From: RGIG4576 sp964613095
GTDB lineage: Bacteria > Bacteroidota > Bacteroidia > Bacteroidales > Muribaculaceae
Direction of reading: 5' to 3'
Length of the DNA: 64,000 nucleotides
Assembly (NCBI GenBank): GCA_964613095.1
Contig: CAZTFX010000001.1
Span: forward strand, 62,001-126,000
Below are positions 17,471-27,263 of the stretch, piece after piece. The translations under genes and the position numbers were made by a program. The stretch's first letter is position 1; each line of letters opens with the position of its first letter. Below the pieces are notes generated by a model, which made no database searches, was not told the origin of the DNA, and was given only the letters and a program-made list of their open reading frames with translations.

Positions 17471-19369
17471 ATGAGAAATAAATTCTTAATAGGAGCATTG
17501 GTTGCAACAACATTATGTGCAAATGCTACAGAAGATCCGGTTTTGATGACTATAAATGGTAAAAATGTAAAGTTGTCAGAATTTGAGTATATGTATCATA
17601 AGAACAATAAGCAGCAGATTGAAAAAGAATCTTTAAATGATTATGTAGATCGTTTTGTTGTATATAAAATGAAAGTAGCAGCAGCAGAAGCTGCGGGATT
17701 GGATACAACACGTGCTTTTGTAAATGAATTTAATGGTCACAAAAATGAATTAATGCGACCATATTTAGATAATAATAAGCATACTGAACCATACGCGAGA
17801 GAAGCATATGAAAGAATGAAAAAGAATTTGGATGTAAGTCACATTATGCTTCCTCTTGATCCTCAATCAAAAATGAAAATCGATAGTATAAGAACTTGCT
17901 TGTTGAAAGGAGAGGACTTTGGTACACTTGCAAAGAAATATTCATCAGATAGATATTCCTCAGAAAAAAATGGTGAATTGGGAGGATTATGGGTCGGTAG
18001 ATATCCTTATGCATTTGAAAATGCTGCTTATAACACTCCTGTAGGTAAGTTTTCAGAAGTGGTGGAGACACCATTTGGCTATCATATTATTAAAGTTAAT
18101 GGTGAACATCCAACAGTTGGTAAATATCGTGTGGCTCATATTGTTAAGTTCTATCCAAGAACTGCGACAGAAGTAGAAAAGGAACAAATTTCAAAAAAAA
18201 TGGATTCAATTTATTCTGTGTTGGAAAATGGTGCAGATTTTGCAAAAATTGCTGAAATTGTATCACAAGATACAAGAACAGCCAAAAACGGTGGTGAAAT
18301 TGGTTGGTATGGAATTGACCAATTGATAAAACCATTGGAAGAGCTGATGTTAAATACAAAAGTAGGAGGATTTTCAAAACCTACTAAATTAGAACATGGT
18401 ATACATATACTGAAAGTAATGGAATATAAACCTTTGGAAAGTTATGAAACTTTGAAGGACGAATTATATTCTACAGTAAATAAGGATGAAAGAGGTGATA
18501 TTATAAAATCAAAACGTATTGATGATTTAAAAAAAGAATATGTTTATAATGAAAATCCTCAATTTGAATCGGAATTGAAGTCATTGTTGGGTGCAACAGG
18601 ATATGATAGTATATTTGTTGAAAAAGCACAAAATTCTAATTTGACTATATTTACGTATAAAGGTGGAACTTACTCAATTTCAGATTTATCAAGAAAATGG
18701 AATAAGAAACGTAAAATGAATGTAGAAAAAACTTTGAATTATGTGAAAACAGAAAAGAATAAGGCTATCAGTGAGACTCTTTTGAATTATGAAAAGGAAG
18801 ACTTGGTAAACAAATATCCGGAATATGCTAATCTGCTGAATGAGTACAGAGAAGGTATATTGTTATTTGAAATTAGTAACAGAAATGTTTGGGAGAAAGC
18901 AAGTACTGATAAAGAAGGATTGGAAAATTACTTTGTTAAAAATAAGTCAAAATATACCAATTGGGAATCGCCTAAATTTAAGGGTTTGATTGTTTATTCG
19001 ATAAATGATTCGATTGAAAGTGCCGTAAAAGATTACTTGAAAACTCTTGGAGGTGATACAATTGCCACTTCATTGCATAAAAAATTCCGTCGAGATATAA
19101 AAATTGAAAGACATTTGACTGCAAGAGGTGAAAATAAATATGTAGATGAGTTGTTGTTTGATGGTCCAAAGGCAGAAAAAGATAAAAAATATACTAAATA
19201 TTTTGTGCTGGAAGGTAGGGTTATTGACCAACCAGAAGAAGCTGCTGATGTTAGGGGGCAAGTAACTACAGATTATCAAAATCAATTGGAGAAAAACTGG
19301 ATAAAGGATTTAAAATCCAAGTATAAAGTAAAGATAAATAAGAAAGTATTGAAATTAGTTAAAGAATAA
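17471..19369 (+). CDS. Periplasmic parvulin-type peptidylprolyl isomerase (two PpiC domains)
   Basis: A 632-residue exported protein with a signal peptide (~1-20, FLIGALVATTLCANA). Two parvulin domains are visible: the first around residues 125-225 (VSHIMLP, GGLWVGRYPYAFENAAY, TPFGYHIIKV) and a second at ~228-335 (RVAHIVKF, GGEIGWYG, EHGIHILKV). The ~290-residue C-terminal region has no motif I recognise. SurA/PpiD-like chaperones escort outer membrane proteins. It begins a cluster with a second parvulin and an OstA-like gene, so an outer membrane biogenesis role is likely. No exact promoter box is seen; it may depend on guaB read-through. Confidence 0.9.
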   Translation: MRNKFLIGALVATTLCANATEDPVLMTINGKNVKLSEFEYMYHKNNKQQIEKESLNDYVDRFVVYKMKVAAAEAAGLDTTRAFVNEFNGHKNELMRPYLDNNKHTEPYAREAYERMKKNLDVSHIMLPLDPQSKMKIDSIRTCLLKGEDFGTLAKKYSSDRYSSEKNGELGGLWVGRYPYAFENAAYNTPVGKFSEVVETPFGYHIIKVNGEHPTVGKYRVAHIVKFYPRTATEVEKEQISKKMDSIYSVLENGADFAKIAEIVSQDTRTAKNGGEIGWYGIDQLIKPLEELMLNTKVGGFSKPTKLEHGIHILKVMEYKPLESYETLKDELYSTVNKDERGDIIKSKRIDDLKKEYVYNENPQFESELKSLLGATGYDSIFVEKAQNSNLTIFTYKGGTYSISDLSRKWNKKRKMNVEKTLNYVKTEKNKAISETLLNYEKEDLVNKYPEYANLLNEYREGILLFEISNRNVWEKASTDKEGLENYFVKNKSKYTNWESPKFKGLIVYSINDSIESAVKDYLKTLGGDTIATSLHKKFRRDIKIERHLTARGENKYVDELLFDGPKAEKDKKYTKYFVLEGRVIDQPEEAADVRGQVTTDYQNQLEKNWIKDLKSKYKVKINKKVLKLVKE

Positions 19370-19462
19370 TTAAAACTCTATTGAATCCTACTTTTTTTAC
19401 TTAAAAAAGAGAATGATAATATGATTTAAGTTTTTTTTTACCGAAAATACAAGAAATACTAT

Positions 19463-19470
19463 TAATTTTG
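19463..19470 (+). promoter_or_regulatory. -7 promoter element before second parvulin gene
   Basis: TAATTTTG, exact TAnnTTTG match. It implies a transcript start near 19477 and a ~90-base leader that contains the inverted repeat ATTGATTG / CAATCAAT at 19501-19528, ahead of the GTG start at 19566. Confidence 0.55.
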
Positions 19471-19565
19471 TAGCTAAATAGAGTTATTAGTATGCTCGAT
19501 ATTGATTGTCATTATTATGGCAATCAATTCGTGTAATAAGTTATAAACATCAAAACTTACATAAA

Positions 19566-20921
19566 GTGAAAATAAAGTTTATATTGGCAGGTTTGCTACT
19601 TGGTAGTTTATCATCTTTGAATTCGCAGAATAATGTTGTAGAAGAAGTTGCATGGGTTGTGGGTGATGAGCCAATTTTTAAATCGGAAATAGAAGAGCAA
19701 TATATGCAAATGCAGTATGAAAGAACACCGATAGAAGGTAATCCATATTGTGTAATACCTGAACGTTTGGCTGTAGATAAGCTTTTTTTGCATCAGGCAA
19801 AAATTGATACAATAGAGGTGAGCGATGCAACAGTAATGCAACAGGTTGAATATCGTATAAATTCGTTTATTGCCAATTTAGGTTCAAAAGAAAAAGTTGA
19901 GGAATATTTGAGGAAGCCTATACCTGATTTAAGAGAACAATTGATTGAAGTTACACGCAATTATTATACGATACAGCAAGTTAAGGAAGAATTAACCAAG
20001 GGTGTAAAGCCGACACCAGCAGATGTTAGAAGATATTATTCTTCGTTGTCGGAAGATAGTGTACCTTTCATACCTATGCAGGTAGAAGTACAAATGATAA
20101 AATTAAATCCTATCATTCCGCAACAGGAAATAGATGAAGTAAAATCACGTTTACGTGATTATGCCAATCAAGTAAATAGTGGTGAAAGTGATTTTTCAAC
20201 ATTAGCTATTCTGTATTCTGAAGATGCTGCAGCTGTTCATGGAGGTGAATTAGGTTTCATGGGAAAAGGAGAATTAGTTCCCGAATATGCTAGTGTTGCA
20301 TTCAACTTGAATGATACCAAAAAAGTTTCTAAGATTGTTGAAACTGAGTATGGTTTTCATATTATTCAATTGATAGAAAAGCGTGGAGATCGTGTAAATA
20401 CGCGTCATATAATTCTAAAACCCAAGGTCTCAGAAAAGGATTTAACAGAAGCAATAAATCGATTGGATTCATTAAAATCTGATATTGAAGCAAGTAAATT
20501 CACTTTTGAAGATGCAACCCAATATGTTTCTCAAGATAAAGATTCTAGAAACAATAAAGGTATAATGGTAAATTCTAAAAACGGAATATCATCTACTAAG
20601 TTTGAAATGGGCGATCTTCCACAAGAGATAGCAAAAGTGGTAGATACTTTGAAAGTGAGTCAAATTTCAGAGCCGTTTATTATGCGTGACCCTAAAACCC
20701 AAAGAGAGGTTGTAGTGATTGTTAAACTTACAAATCGTATAGAAGGTCATAAAGCTAATCTTAAGGATGATTATCAAACCATTAAGTCACTTTATGAAGA
20801 AAAAACTAAAAATACTATTATAGCCGATTGGATTGCAAAGAAACAGAAAGAGACATTCGTAAGAATTGAAGACGGATGGAAGAATTGTGAATTCAAATAT
20901 GATGGTTGGTTGAAAAAGTGA
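19566..20921 (+). CDS. SurA-like periplasmic peptidylprolyl isomerase
   Basis: A 451-residue SurA-like chaperone. I choose GTG 19566 because it gives a clean signal peptide (KIKFILAGLLLGSLSSLNSQ); the TTG at 19506 would add a 20-residue polar extension inside a leader hairpin. An N-terminal SurA helical domain (~25-170) is followed by two parvulin domains: ~175-285 (GGELGFMGKGELVPEYASVAF, TEYGFHIIQLIEKR) and ~285-390 (RVNTRHIILKP). The proline-isomerase signature is clearer in the first. It overlaps the OstA-like gene by four bases (GTGA), arguing for co-translation with an LPS-related factor. Confidence 0.9.
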   Translation: MKIKFILAGLLLGSLSSLNSQNNVVEEVAWVVGDEPIFKSEIEEQYMQMQYERTPIEGNPYCVIPERLAVDKLFLHQAKIDTIEVSDATVMQQVEYRINSFIANLGSKEKVEEYLRKPIPDLREQLIEVTRNYYTIQQVKEELTKGVKPTPADVRRYYSSLSEDSVPFIPMQVEVQMIKLNPIIPQQEIDEVKSRLRDYANQVNSGESDFSTLAILYSEDAAAVHGGELGFMGKGELVPEYASVAFNLNDTKKVSKIVETEYGFHIIQLIEKRGDRVNTRHIILKPKVSEKDLTEAINRLDSLKSDIEASKFTFEDATQYVSQDKDSRNNKGIMVNSKNGISSTKFEMGDLPQEIAKVVDTLKVSQISEPFIMRDPKTQREVVVIVKLTNRIEGHKANLKDDYQTIKSLYEEKTKNTIIADWIAKKQKETFVRIEDGWKNCEFKYDGWLKK

Positions 20922-22636
20922 AAAAACAAGTGATAAAAAGAATAAGCAAAAGAAATAAAGAAGAAGGGCATAAGGTTTTTAGTGGAATCTTGTGCCTTTT
21001 GGCTATTTTATTTATAAAATGTGTTTTTGTGGATTATGCTTGGGCACAATCCTCTAATAAGGTCAAGCCTTTACGAGTGAAAGCACAAAATGAGATTAAA
21101 CCTCAAGTTCCTAAAGCAGATAGAAATCAAAAAAATAAAGTTTTTTTGGAATATGCTGATGAATTGGTTGCTGATGAAAAATTAACTCCGGATTTTCAAG
21201 TTTTACGTGGAAATGTAAAATTTAGAAAAGAAGGTATGTTCATGTACTGTGATAGTGCCTATTTTTATGGTGATACTGATTCATTTGACGCTTTTGGTAA
21301 GGTGAAAATGGAACAAGGGGATACTTTGTTTGTATATGCTGATGAACTGTATTATAATGGTTTTGATGAATTTGCTCGATTGAGAAATAATGTAAGACTC
21401 GAGAATAGAAATGTAACCCTCTTTACGGATAGTCTGGACTATGATATGGCAGAAAATTTAGGGTACTATTTTGAAGGTGGAAAAATTGTAGATGAGCAGA
21501 ATGAATTGTCTTCAGTATATGGACAGTATGAACCTGATACAAAAAATGCAGAATTCCTGTATGATGTTGATTTAGTGAATGAAAAGTATGTAATGCATAC
21601 TGATACTTTACATTATAACACAGATTCAAAAATTGCAGATATCGTAGGATACACAACAATCGTTTCAGATAGTAATATTATATACACAAGTAAAGGATGG
21701 TATAATACTGAGGCTGAAAAAGCTACGTTATATAATCGTTCTTTAATAGTAGGAAAAAATAATGAAAAATTGACCGGTGATACTGTGTTTTATGATCGGA
21801 ATGCGGGTTATGGTGAAGCTTTTGGAAGGATGGAGTTAACAGATTCAGTTCATAGCACTATTCTGGATGGTGATTATGGCTATCACAATGAAAAAGAAAA
21901 TCGTTCATTTGCAACAAAACGAGCAAGAGCTAGGGAATTCTCTAAGAAAGATACTTTATATTTACATGGTGACACAATAAAAACATATTTAGATGATGAT
22001 TCTATGAGAATTATGATAGCGTCCCCCAAAGTACGTTTTTATAGAGTGAATGTGCAGGGTGTGTGCGATTCAATGGTAATGTCAGAACGAGATTCCATTT
22101 TAAAGATGTTTAAACATCCAATAATATGGTCGGAAACAAAACAAATATTTGGAAATCAAATAAACGTACATTTTAATGATAGTACGGTAGATTATGCTGA
22201 ATTACCTAATTCGGCATTTGTGGCTGAACATTTAGGTGAAATTTATTATAATCAATTAACCGGTAAAAAAATGAAAGCTCATTTCATTGATGGTGAAATG
22301 AGAAAATTGGATGTCGATGGAAATGCTATGGTATTAATGTTCCCAATGGAAAATGATTCAACATATAATAAGTATCTGATTGTTGAAGGCAGTTTCTTGA
22401 CTATGTGGTTGAAACCAAAACAGGAAATTGACAAAATAAATATGTGGCCTCAACCTACAGGGAAAGCTGTTCCTTTGTATATGGCAAAGAAAAGTCAGTT
22501 GTATTTACCTGGGTTTCAATGGTATGAAGCAATTAGACCTAAGAATCCTAATGATATTTATATTATTTCTCAAGAAATGTTGGATTTATTAAGTAGCCCG
22601 GAAGAATCGTCTAAAAGAGAGTGGAAAAGAGAATAA
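20918..22636 (+). CDS. OstA/LptA-like exported protein
   Basis: A 572-residue protein with an N-terminal hydrophobic export signal (~20-42, ending near YAWAQS) and several repeats of the OstA beta-jellyroll type: FLEYADELVADE followed by FQVLRGNVKFRKEGMFMYCDSAYFY, then further copies with YADELYYNG, LFTDSLDYD and VMHTDTLHYNT. LptA/LptD-N domains bind the lipid A moiety of LPS while it crosses the periplasm. I choose GTG 20918, which overlaps the previous stop (GTGA), rather than TTG 20906. There is no obvious LptD beta-barrel. Placement after two parvulins and before mutL agrees with Bacteroidales synteny I recall. Confidence 0.8.
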   Translation: MKKQVIKRISKRNKEEGHKVFSGILCLLAILFIKCVFVDYAWAQSSNKVKPLRVKAQNEIKPQVPKADRNQKNKVFLEYADELVADEKLTPDFQVLRGNVKFRKEGMFMYCDSAYFYGDTDSFDAFGKVKMEQGDTLFVYADELYYNGFDEFARLRNNVRLENRNVTLFTDSLDYDMAENLGYYFEGGKIVDEQNELSSVYGQYEPDTKNAEFLYDVDLVNEKYVMHTDTLHYNTDSKIADIVGYTTIVSDSNIIYTSKGWYNTEAEKATLYNRSLIVGKNNEKLTGDTVFYDRNAGYGEAFGRMELTDSVHSTILDGDYGYHNEKENRSFATKRARAREFSKKDTLYLHGDTIKTYLDDDSMRIMIASPKVRFYRVNVQGVCDSMVMSERDSILKMFKHPIIWSETKQIFGNQINVHFNDSTVDYAELPNSAFVAEHLGEIYYNQLTGKKMKAHFIDGEMRKLDVDGNAMVLMFPMENDSTYNKYLIVEGSFLTMWLKPKQEIDKINMWPQPTGKAVPLYMAKKSQLYLPGFQWYEAIRPKNPNDIYIISQEMLDLLSSPEESSKREWKRE

Positions 22637-22639
22637 ATT

Positions 22640-24526
22640 ATGAGTGATATTATAAAATTATTACCCGATTCTGTCGCTAATCAAATTGCTGCAGGTGAAG
22701 TAATACAAAGACCGGCTTCGGTAATAAAAGAATTGGTTGAAAATGCAATTGATGCAGACGCAACTGAAGTAAAGATTATATTGAAGGACGCTGGTAGGAC
22801 ATTAATACAAGTAATAGATAATGGAAAGGGCATGAGTGCAACCGATGCAAGATTGGCTTTTGAACGTCATTCTACATCTAAAATCAGAAATGCAGAGGAT
22901 TTATTTTCACTACGCACAATGGGTTTTAGAGGAGAAGCATTGGCCTCAATTGCAGCTATTTCTCAGATAGAACTTCGGACAGCTAGAAAAGAAGATCAAA
23001 TAGGAACTAAAATAATAATTTCAGCCTCAAAGTGTGAAAGTCAAGAACCAGATGTATGCCCCGTTGGCAGTAACTTTGCTATTAAAAATTTATTTTTCAA
23101 TGTGCCAGCACGTCGTAAGTTTCTAAAGACAAATCAAGTAGAATTAAGCAATATTCTAAAGGAATTTGAAAAGTTAGCTTTGGTAAATCATACAATTGAT
23201 TTTTCTTTGATACATAATGATTCTGTTGTATATCAGTTATTAGGAGGTTCTTTTAAACAAAGAATCATAGATTTATTTGGAAGGTCATTAGATATGCAAT
23301 TGATACCATTAAATTTGGACACCTCGTTAATAAAAATAGAAGGTTTTATAGCGAAGCCTGAGAATGCAAGAAAAAGAAATTACTTACAATATCTCTTTGT
23401 GAATGGTCGGTATATGCGTCATCCATATTTTCATAAAGCAATTATGTCTAGTTATGAAGAATTGATACCGACTGATACGCAACCAAATTATTTTCTTAAT
23501 TTTACAGTAGAACCGGAAACAATAGATGTAAATATACATCCCACAAAAACCGAAATTAAATTTGAAAATGAGGCTCCTATTTGGCAAATTCTCTCAGCTG
23601 CAGTAAAAGAAGTCTTGGGTAAATTCAGTGTTGTTCCATCAATTGATTTTGATACAGAAGACGCACCGGAAATTCCGTTTTTTTCAAATAATATAGATAT
23701 TAAAAATCCTAAAATTGAGATAGACCCAACGTATAATCCGTTTTCGATGGGTAATTCAATGAGTAAGAAATTGTACAACCAGTCAATTCCATCATCAGTT
23801 AAAAATTGGGATATTTTGTATGATAATTTTACCAAAAGCAAAATAGAACAGGATGTACAACCAGATAGTAGTGAAAACGATAATATAGATATATCAGGTT
23901 CAACTCAACGATACATAACATCATCAATGTTTGATAGTGATGTTGAACAAACTAAAAATAAGTATGATACTATAAATTCTATTCAGATAAAGGGACGATA
24001 TATTATATCTGCAATAAGTTCCGGTTTGATGGTTGTAGATCAGCATAGAGCACATGTGAAAATATTGTATGATAAATATTTAAGACAACTAGAACAAAGC
24101 GAGGTTGTGTCTCAAAGTGTAATGTTTCCAATAATATTAAGTCTAACTCCGGCTCAAAGTATTTTGATGGAAGAAATATCGGAAAGTATGAACCGGATTG
24201 GATTTAATTTATCTCATTTAAGTGGTAATGATTGGTCTGTCAATGGAATACCTACCGGTTTGGAGCAGGTGAAAATTAAGGAAACTGTTCTTCAAGTTTT
24301 AGATGAAGTTAATGAGGGTGGAAATGATTTATCTATAAAATTATATGAGAAAATTGCTTTATCAGTTGCTAAAAGTGGAGCTATTTCATACGGTAAGCCA
24401 TTAACTCATGTAGAGTTGGAAAAAATATTGGAAGATTTATTGGCTTTACCTGAACCTAATTATACTCCGGATGGAAAAAAGATTATTGTGATTTTGAATA
24501 TGGATCAATTAAAGAAATTATTTTAA
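22640..24526 (+). CDS. mutL: DNA mismatch repair protein MutL
   Basis: A 628-residue MutL, the GHKL ATPase linking MutS mismatch recognition to strand removal. N-terminal motifs are intact: ELVENAIDADA, DNGKGM, TMGFRGEALASI and the later NVPARRKFLK. A ~100-residue poorly conserved linker (~340-450) leads to the C-terminal dimerisation domain. There the endonuclease motif expected as DQHA(X)2E(X)4E reads DQHRAHVKILYD (D467 onward), and the CPHGRP motif position reads TPDGKK (609-614), so key metal ligands seem lost. It begins 3 bases after the OstA-like gene. Confidence 0.97.
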   Translation: MSDIIKLLPDSVANQIAAGEVIQRPASVIKELVENAIDADATEVKIILKDAGRTLIQVIDNGKGMSATDARLAFERHSTSKIRNAEDLFSLRTMGFRGEALASIAAISQIELRTARKEDQIGTKIIISASKCESQEPDVCPVGSNFAIKNLFFNVPARRKFLKTNQVELSNILKEFEKLALVNHTIDFSLIHNDSVVYQLLGGSFKQRIIDLFGRSLDMQLIPLNLDTSLIKIEGFIAKPENARKRNYLQYLFVNGRYMRHPYFHKAIMSSYEELIPTDTQPNYFLNFTVEPETIDVNIHPTKTEIKFENEAPIWQILSAAVKEVLGKFSVVPSIDFDTEDAPEIPFFSNNIDIKNPKIEIDPTYNPFSMGNSMSKKLYNQSIPSSVKNWDILYDNFTKSKIEQDVQPDSSENDNIDISGSTQRYITSSMFDSDVEQTKNKYDTINSIQIKGRYIISAISSGLMVVDQHRAHVKILYDKYLRQLEQSEVVSQSVMFPIILSLTPAQSILMEEISESMNRIGFNLSHLSGNDWSVNGIPTGLEQVKIKETVLQVLDEVNEGGNDLSIKLYEKIALSVAKSGAISYGKPLTHVELEKILEDLLALPEPNYTPDGKKIIVILNMDQLKKLF

Positions 24527-24528
24527 TT

Positions 24529-25749
24529 ATGAAATCTCGATTTTTAAATTCAATGTTATTAGTGATTTTTTGTTTTGCTAATGTTATGTGTAATAAGGAT
24601 GAAAGTGTGAGTGGAGTAAAACAACAAATTGATTCTTTGTTAAATGTAAATTATAGTGATGATGCACCAGGATGTGCTTTATTGATTTGTAAAGGAGACA
24701 GTATAATATATCAAGGAGAAAGAGGTATTGCTGATGTAAAAACTAAAGAGAAAATTACAGGAAATACTGTATTTAATATAGCATCAATATCAAAACAATT
24801 TACTACTACAGCAATATTGAAATTGCATGAGCAAGGTCTGTTAAATATTGATGATAGTGTGACAAAATATATGCCGGAATTTAAAAGTGGTATTTGGAAA
24901 AAGGTAAAAATTAAACACCTAATGAGTCAATGTTCAGGCGTTCCGGATAAAAGACCACGTGTAGATAAAAATTTTATGTTACATATTGTTGATTCACAAT
25001 GTCTTGAATATATGGTGGAATTAGATGAATTAAGATTTGAACCGGGTAGTAATTACGATTATAAAAATCCTACATTTCAGTTATTGGCTGAAATTGTGAA
25101 GCGAGTGAGTGGGATTGAATTTGAAGAGTTTCAACACAGAAATGTATTTACGCCATCAAATATGAAAAATGTGAGATATTTTGATCCGAATATTGAAATA
25201 CCATCGATGGCTCATGGATATATAAATATTTCTCAATCGGAAAAAGGTTCATTGGATAGCGATTCACAGAAAGATAAAGGCGAGTTGTCTTCAGAATATA
25301 TTGATAACGAAGGTAAAATGTGGATGGAATATGATTATGGAGAAGAAACATTCTTTGGTACTAAAGCTGATGGTGGTATTTATACCTCTGTTAATGATTT
25401 TATGAATTGGGAAAAATCATTAATGAAAAATTTAGTTTTAAAAGAAGAAACAAAAAAACTGGCATATACTCCACATATACTTGTTTCGGGAAGTAAGTAT
25501 TCCTATTATCAAAATCGACCGTACACATCTTATGGGTATGGATGGTTTATTGATGAAACGCCCAATAGAGAAATTAAAATATATCACACCGGCGATAATG
25601 GAGGTTTTCAGGCTTATGCGGCAAAATATCCGGAAAGCGGAATAAATGTGATAATGCTGGAAAATAGAAATGATTTGGATCGATGGTCAATGCAATTACA
25701 AATAGAGAAGATTTTAATAAATGCGGGACTGTTAAAGGTTAAAAAATGA
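24529..25749 (+). CDS. Serine hydrolase lipoprotein (class C beta-lactamase/esterase family)
   Basis: A 406-residue exported protein beginning 2 bases after mutL. The N-terminus is a lipoprotein signal with a plausible lipobox ending at Cys (FANVMC, ~17-22). The SxxK nucleophile motif is SISK in FNIASISKQFTTTAILKL; the YxN motif region reads YDYKNPTFQLLAEIV; the KTG-equivalent is HTG in IYHTGDNGGF. This is the serine-beta-lactamase-like family that includes D-aminopeptidases, esterases and penicillin-binding proteins; substrate cannot be told, and it should not be read as resistance. Operon-terminal gene before a strong terminator. Confidence 0.85.
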   Translation: MKSRFLNSMLLVIFCFANVMCNKDESVSGVKQQIDSLLNVNYSDDAPGCALLICKGDSIIYQGERGIADVKTKEKITGNTVFNIASISKQFTTTAILKLHEQGLLNIDDSVTKYMPEFKSGIWKKVKIKHLMSQCSGVPDKRPRVDKNFMLHIVDSQCLEYMVELDELRFEPGSNYDYKNPTFQLLAEIVKRVSGIEFEEFQHRNVFTPSNMKNVRYFDPNIEIPSMAHGYINISQSEKGSLDSDSQKDKGELSSEYIDNEGKMWMEYDYGEETFFGTKADGGIYTSVNDFMNWEKSLMKNLVLKEETKKLAYTPHILVSGSKYSYYQNRPYTSYGYGWFIDETPNREIKIYHTGDNGGFQAYAAKYPESGINVIMLENRNDLDRWSMQLQIEKILINAGLLKVKK

Positions 25750-25773
25750 AGTTTTTTAAAAAAATCATATTAT

Positions 25774-25807
25774 AAATCCTATTCTTTTTGTTTAAAGAAT
25801 AGGATTT
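25774..25807 (+). terminator. Terminator after serine hydrolase gene
   Basis: AAATCCTATTCTTT / AAAGAATAGGATTT, a perfect 14-base stem with a 6-base loop, followed by TAC. It ends the parvulin-OstA-mutL-hydrolase transcript. Confidence 0.8.
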
Positions 25808-25810
25808 TAC

Positions 25811-25818
25811 TATCTTTG
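25811..25818 (+). promoter_or_regulatory. -7 promoter element of the TPR-floA-cstA-metA run
   Basis: TATCTTTG, exact TAnnTTTG match, 4 bases after the terminator stem and 20 bases before the ATG at 25838. The -33 position falls inside the terminator stem (TTTAAAG). Confidence 0.65.
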
Positions 25819-25837
25819 ATAATAAAATCATAAGATT

Positions 25838-27250
25838 ATGAGAAGTGTTTTGATAACCATATTAATGTTGATAGCTGTGTTTAATCTAGTAAGTGCAAAT
25901 AATCTAGATACAGCAAAAGATTTATACTTAAAAAGAGAATATGCTAAAGCACTACCTTTATTTGAAAAAGAGTATAAAAAGAAACCTAAAGATGCAGTTT
26001 TAAATCATTGGTACGGTGTTTGTTTATTTGAAACAGGAAAAATAGCTGAATCAGAAAAACATTTATTGTATGCACATTCACGTAGAGTAATAGAAGCTCC
26101 ACATTATTTGGCAAAAATCCGTTTTCTTAATTATGATTTTCAAGGGGCAATTGAAATGTTTGCTGCCTATGATGAAATATTGGAAAAATCAAACAGAAAA
26201 AGGGTAGAAGGGGCTAATGAAGAATTAAAACTTATCAAAAGAGCAAAATCAATGTTTGAACATGTTGAGAAAATTGCAATAATAGATAGTATATTAGTTG
26301 ATAAAGAGAATTTTTTTAAATCTTATAATATTTCAAGTGAATCGGGAACACTTAATTCTAAAACAATACTTCCTATAAATGTAACACAAAATACAGTTGT
26401 TCATTGTGGACAAAGTGGAGAAAAAATGTTGTGGGCAATGCCTAAGGAAAATGATAACAAAATGTTCTTGTGTGAAACTGCGAAATTAATTGATGGAAGT
26501 TGGGATAGACATCAATATATAGGAGAAGATTTAGGGGATGGTGGTGACGCAAATTATCCCTATTTAATGCAAGACGGCACAACTCTTTATTATGCATCAA
26601 ATGGAAAAGGCTCAATAGGTGGATATGACATATTTATGACTGTAAAGGATTCTGAAACAGGTGAATTCTTGAAACCGCAAAATATCGGAATGCCATATAA
26701 TTCCTACGCAGATGATTATATGTTGGTACTAGATGATATAACTGGCTTAGGTTGGTGGGCTACAGATAGGAATAACATACAGGGAAAAGTTACTATATAT
26801 GTGTTTGTTCGAAATGATATAAGAGAGAATTATGATGAAAATGATGAAAATTTAGTTTCTTATGCTAAAATTTCAGATTATCGTTCTACATGGCATGGAG
26901 AAGATTATTCATCAATAGTTTCAAAATTAAGAAATTTAGAAACTAATGCGATTGGGAATGATGGGGAGTTTATTTTTTGTATTAAAAAAGGTGTAATTTA
27001 TACTTCTATAACTGATTTTAAATCGGATGAAGCTTTGGAAAAAATGCAAGAACTGTTATCTCTATATGAGGATATAGCAAATACTAAAAATATTTTAAAA
27101 CAAAAAAGAGAAATATATAATATAAATCCTAGTGAGAGTCGTGGAGAACTAAAATCTGAAATACTCGAACTTGAACGTAACATAGAATTAATGCGTACAA
27201 ATATTTTCAAAACAGAAAATTTAATAAGAAAAATAGAACAGAATAATTAA
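25838..27250 (+). CDS. Exported TPR / PD40-type beta-propeller protein
   Basis: A 470-residue protein with a signal peptide (~1-20, ending VSANN). TPR repeats occupy ~22-120 (AKDLYLKREYAKALPLFEKEYKKKP, then AVLNHWYGVCLFETGKIAESEKHL). A middle segment (~190-330) carries PD40/WD-like strands, for example YPYLMQDGTTLYYASNGKGSIGGYDIFMT. The last ~90 residues are a predicted coiled coil rich in Lys/Glu. The architecture recalls OmpA-family TPR-PD40 proteins such as PorE of the type IX system, but no C-terminal OmpA peptidoglycan-binding domain is present. First gene of a six-gene run. Confidence 0.75.
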   Translation: MRSVLITILMLIAVFNLVSANNLDTAKDLYLKREYAKALPLFEKEYKKKPKDAVLNHWYGVCLFETGKIAESEKHLLYAHSRRVIEAPHYLAKIRFLNYDFQGAIEMFAAYDEILEKSNRKRVEGANEELKLIKRAKSMFEHVEKIAIIDSILVDKENFFKSYNISSESGTLNSKTILPINVTQNTVVHCGQSGEKMLWAMPKENDNKMFLCETAKLIDGSWDRHQYIGEDLGDGGDANYPYLMQDGTTLYYASNGKGSIGGYDIFMTVKDSETGEFLKPQNIGMPYNSYADDYMLVLDDITGLGWWATDRNNIQGKVTIYVFVRNDIRENYDENDENLVSYAKISDYRSTWHGEDYSSIVSKLRNLETNAIGNDGEFIFCIKKGVIYTSITDFKSDEALEKMQELLSLYEDIANTKNILKQKREIYNINPSESRGELKSEILELERNIELMRTNIFKTENLIRKIEQNN

Positions 27251-27263
27251 AAAAAATATAGAT

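Noticed and set aside
19506..19565. Upstream TTG start for the SurA-like gene
   Set aside because: It would put a 20-residue polar stretch before the signal peptide and lies within a leader inverted repeat.
20906..20917. TTG start for the OstA-like gene
   Set aside because: GTG 20918 overlaps the preceding stop codon as GTGA, the usual coupling pattern.
24529..25749. Beta-lactamase resistance gene
   Set aside because: It has only the general SxxK serine-hydrolase motifs and a lipoprotein signal; nothing indicates antibiotic hydrolysis and it is co-transcribed with mutL.
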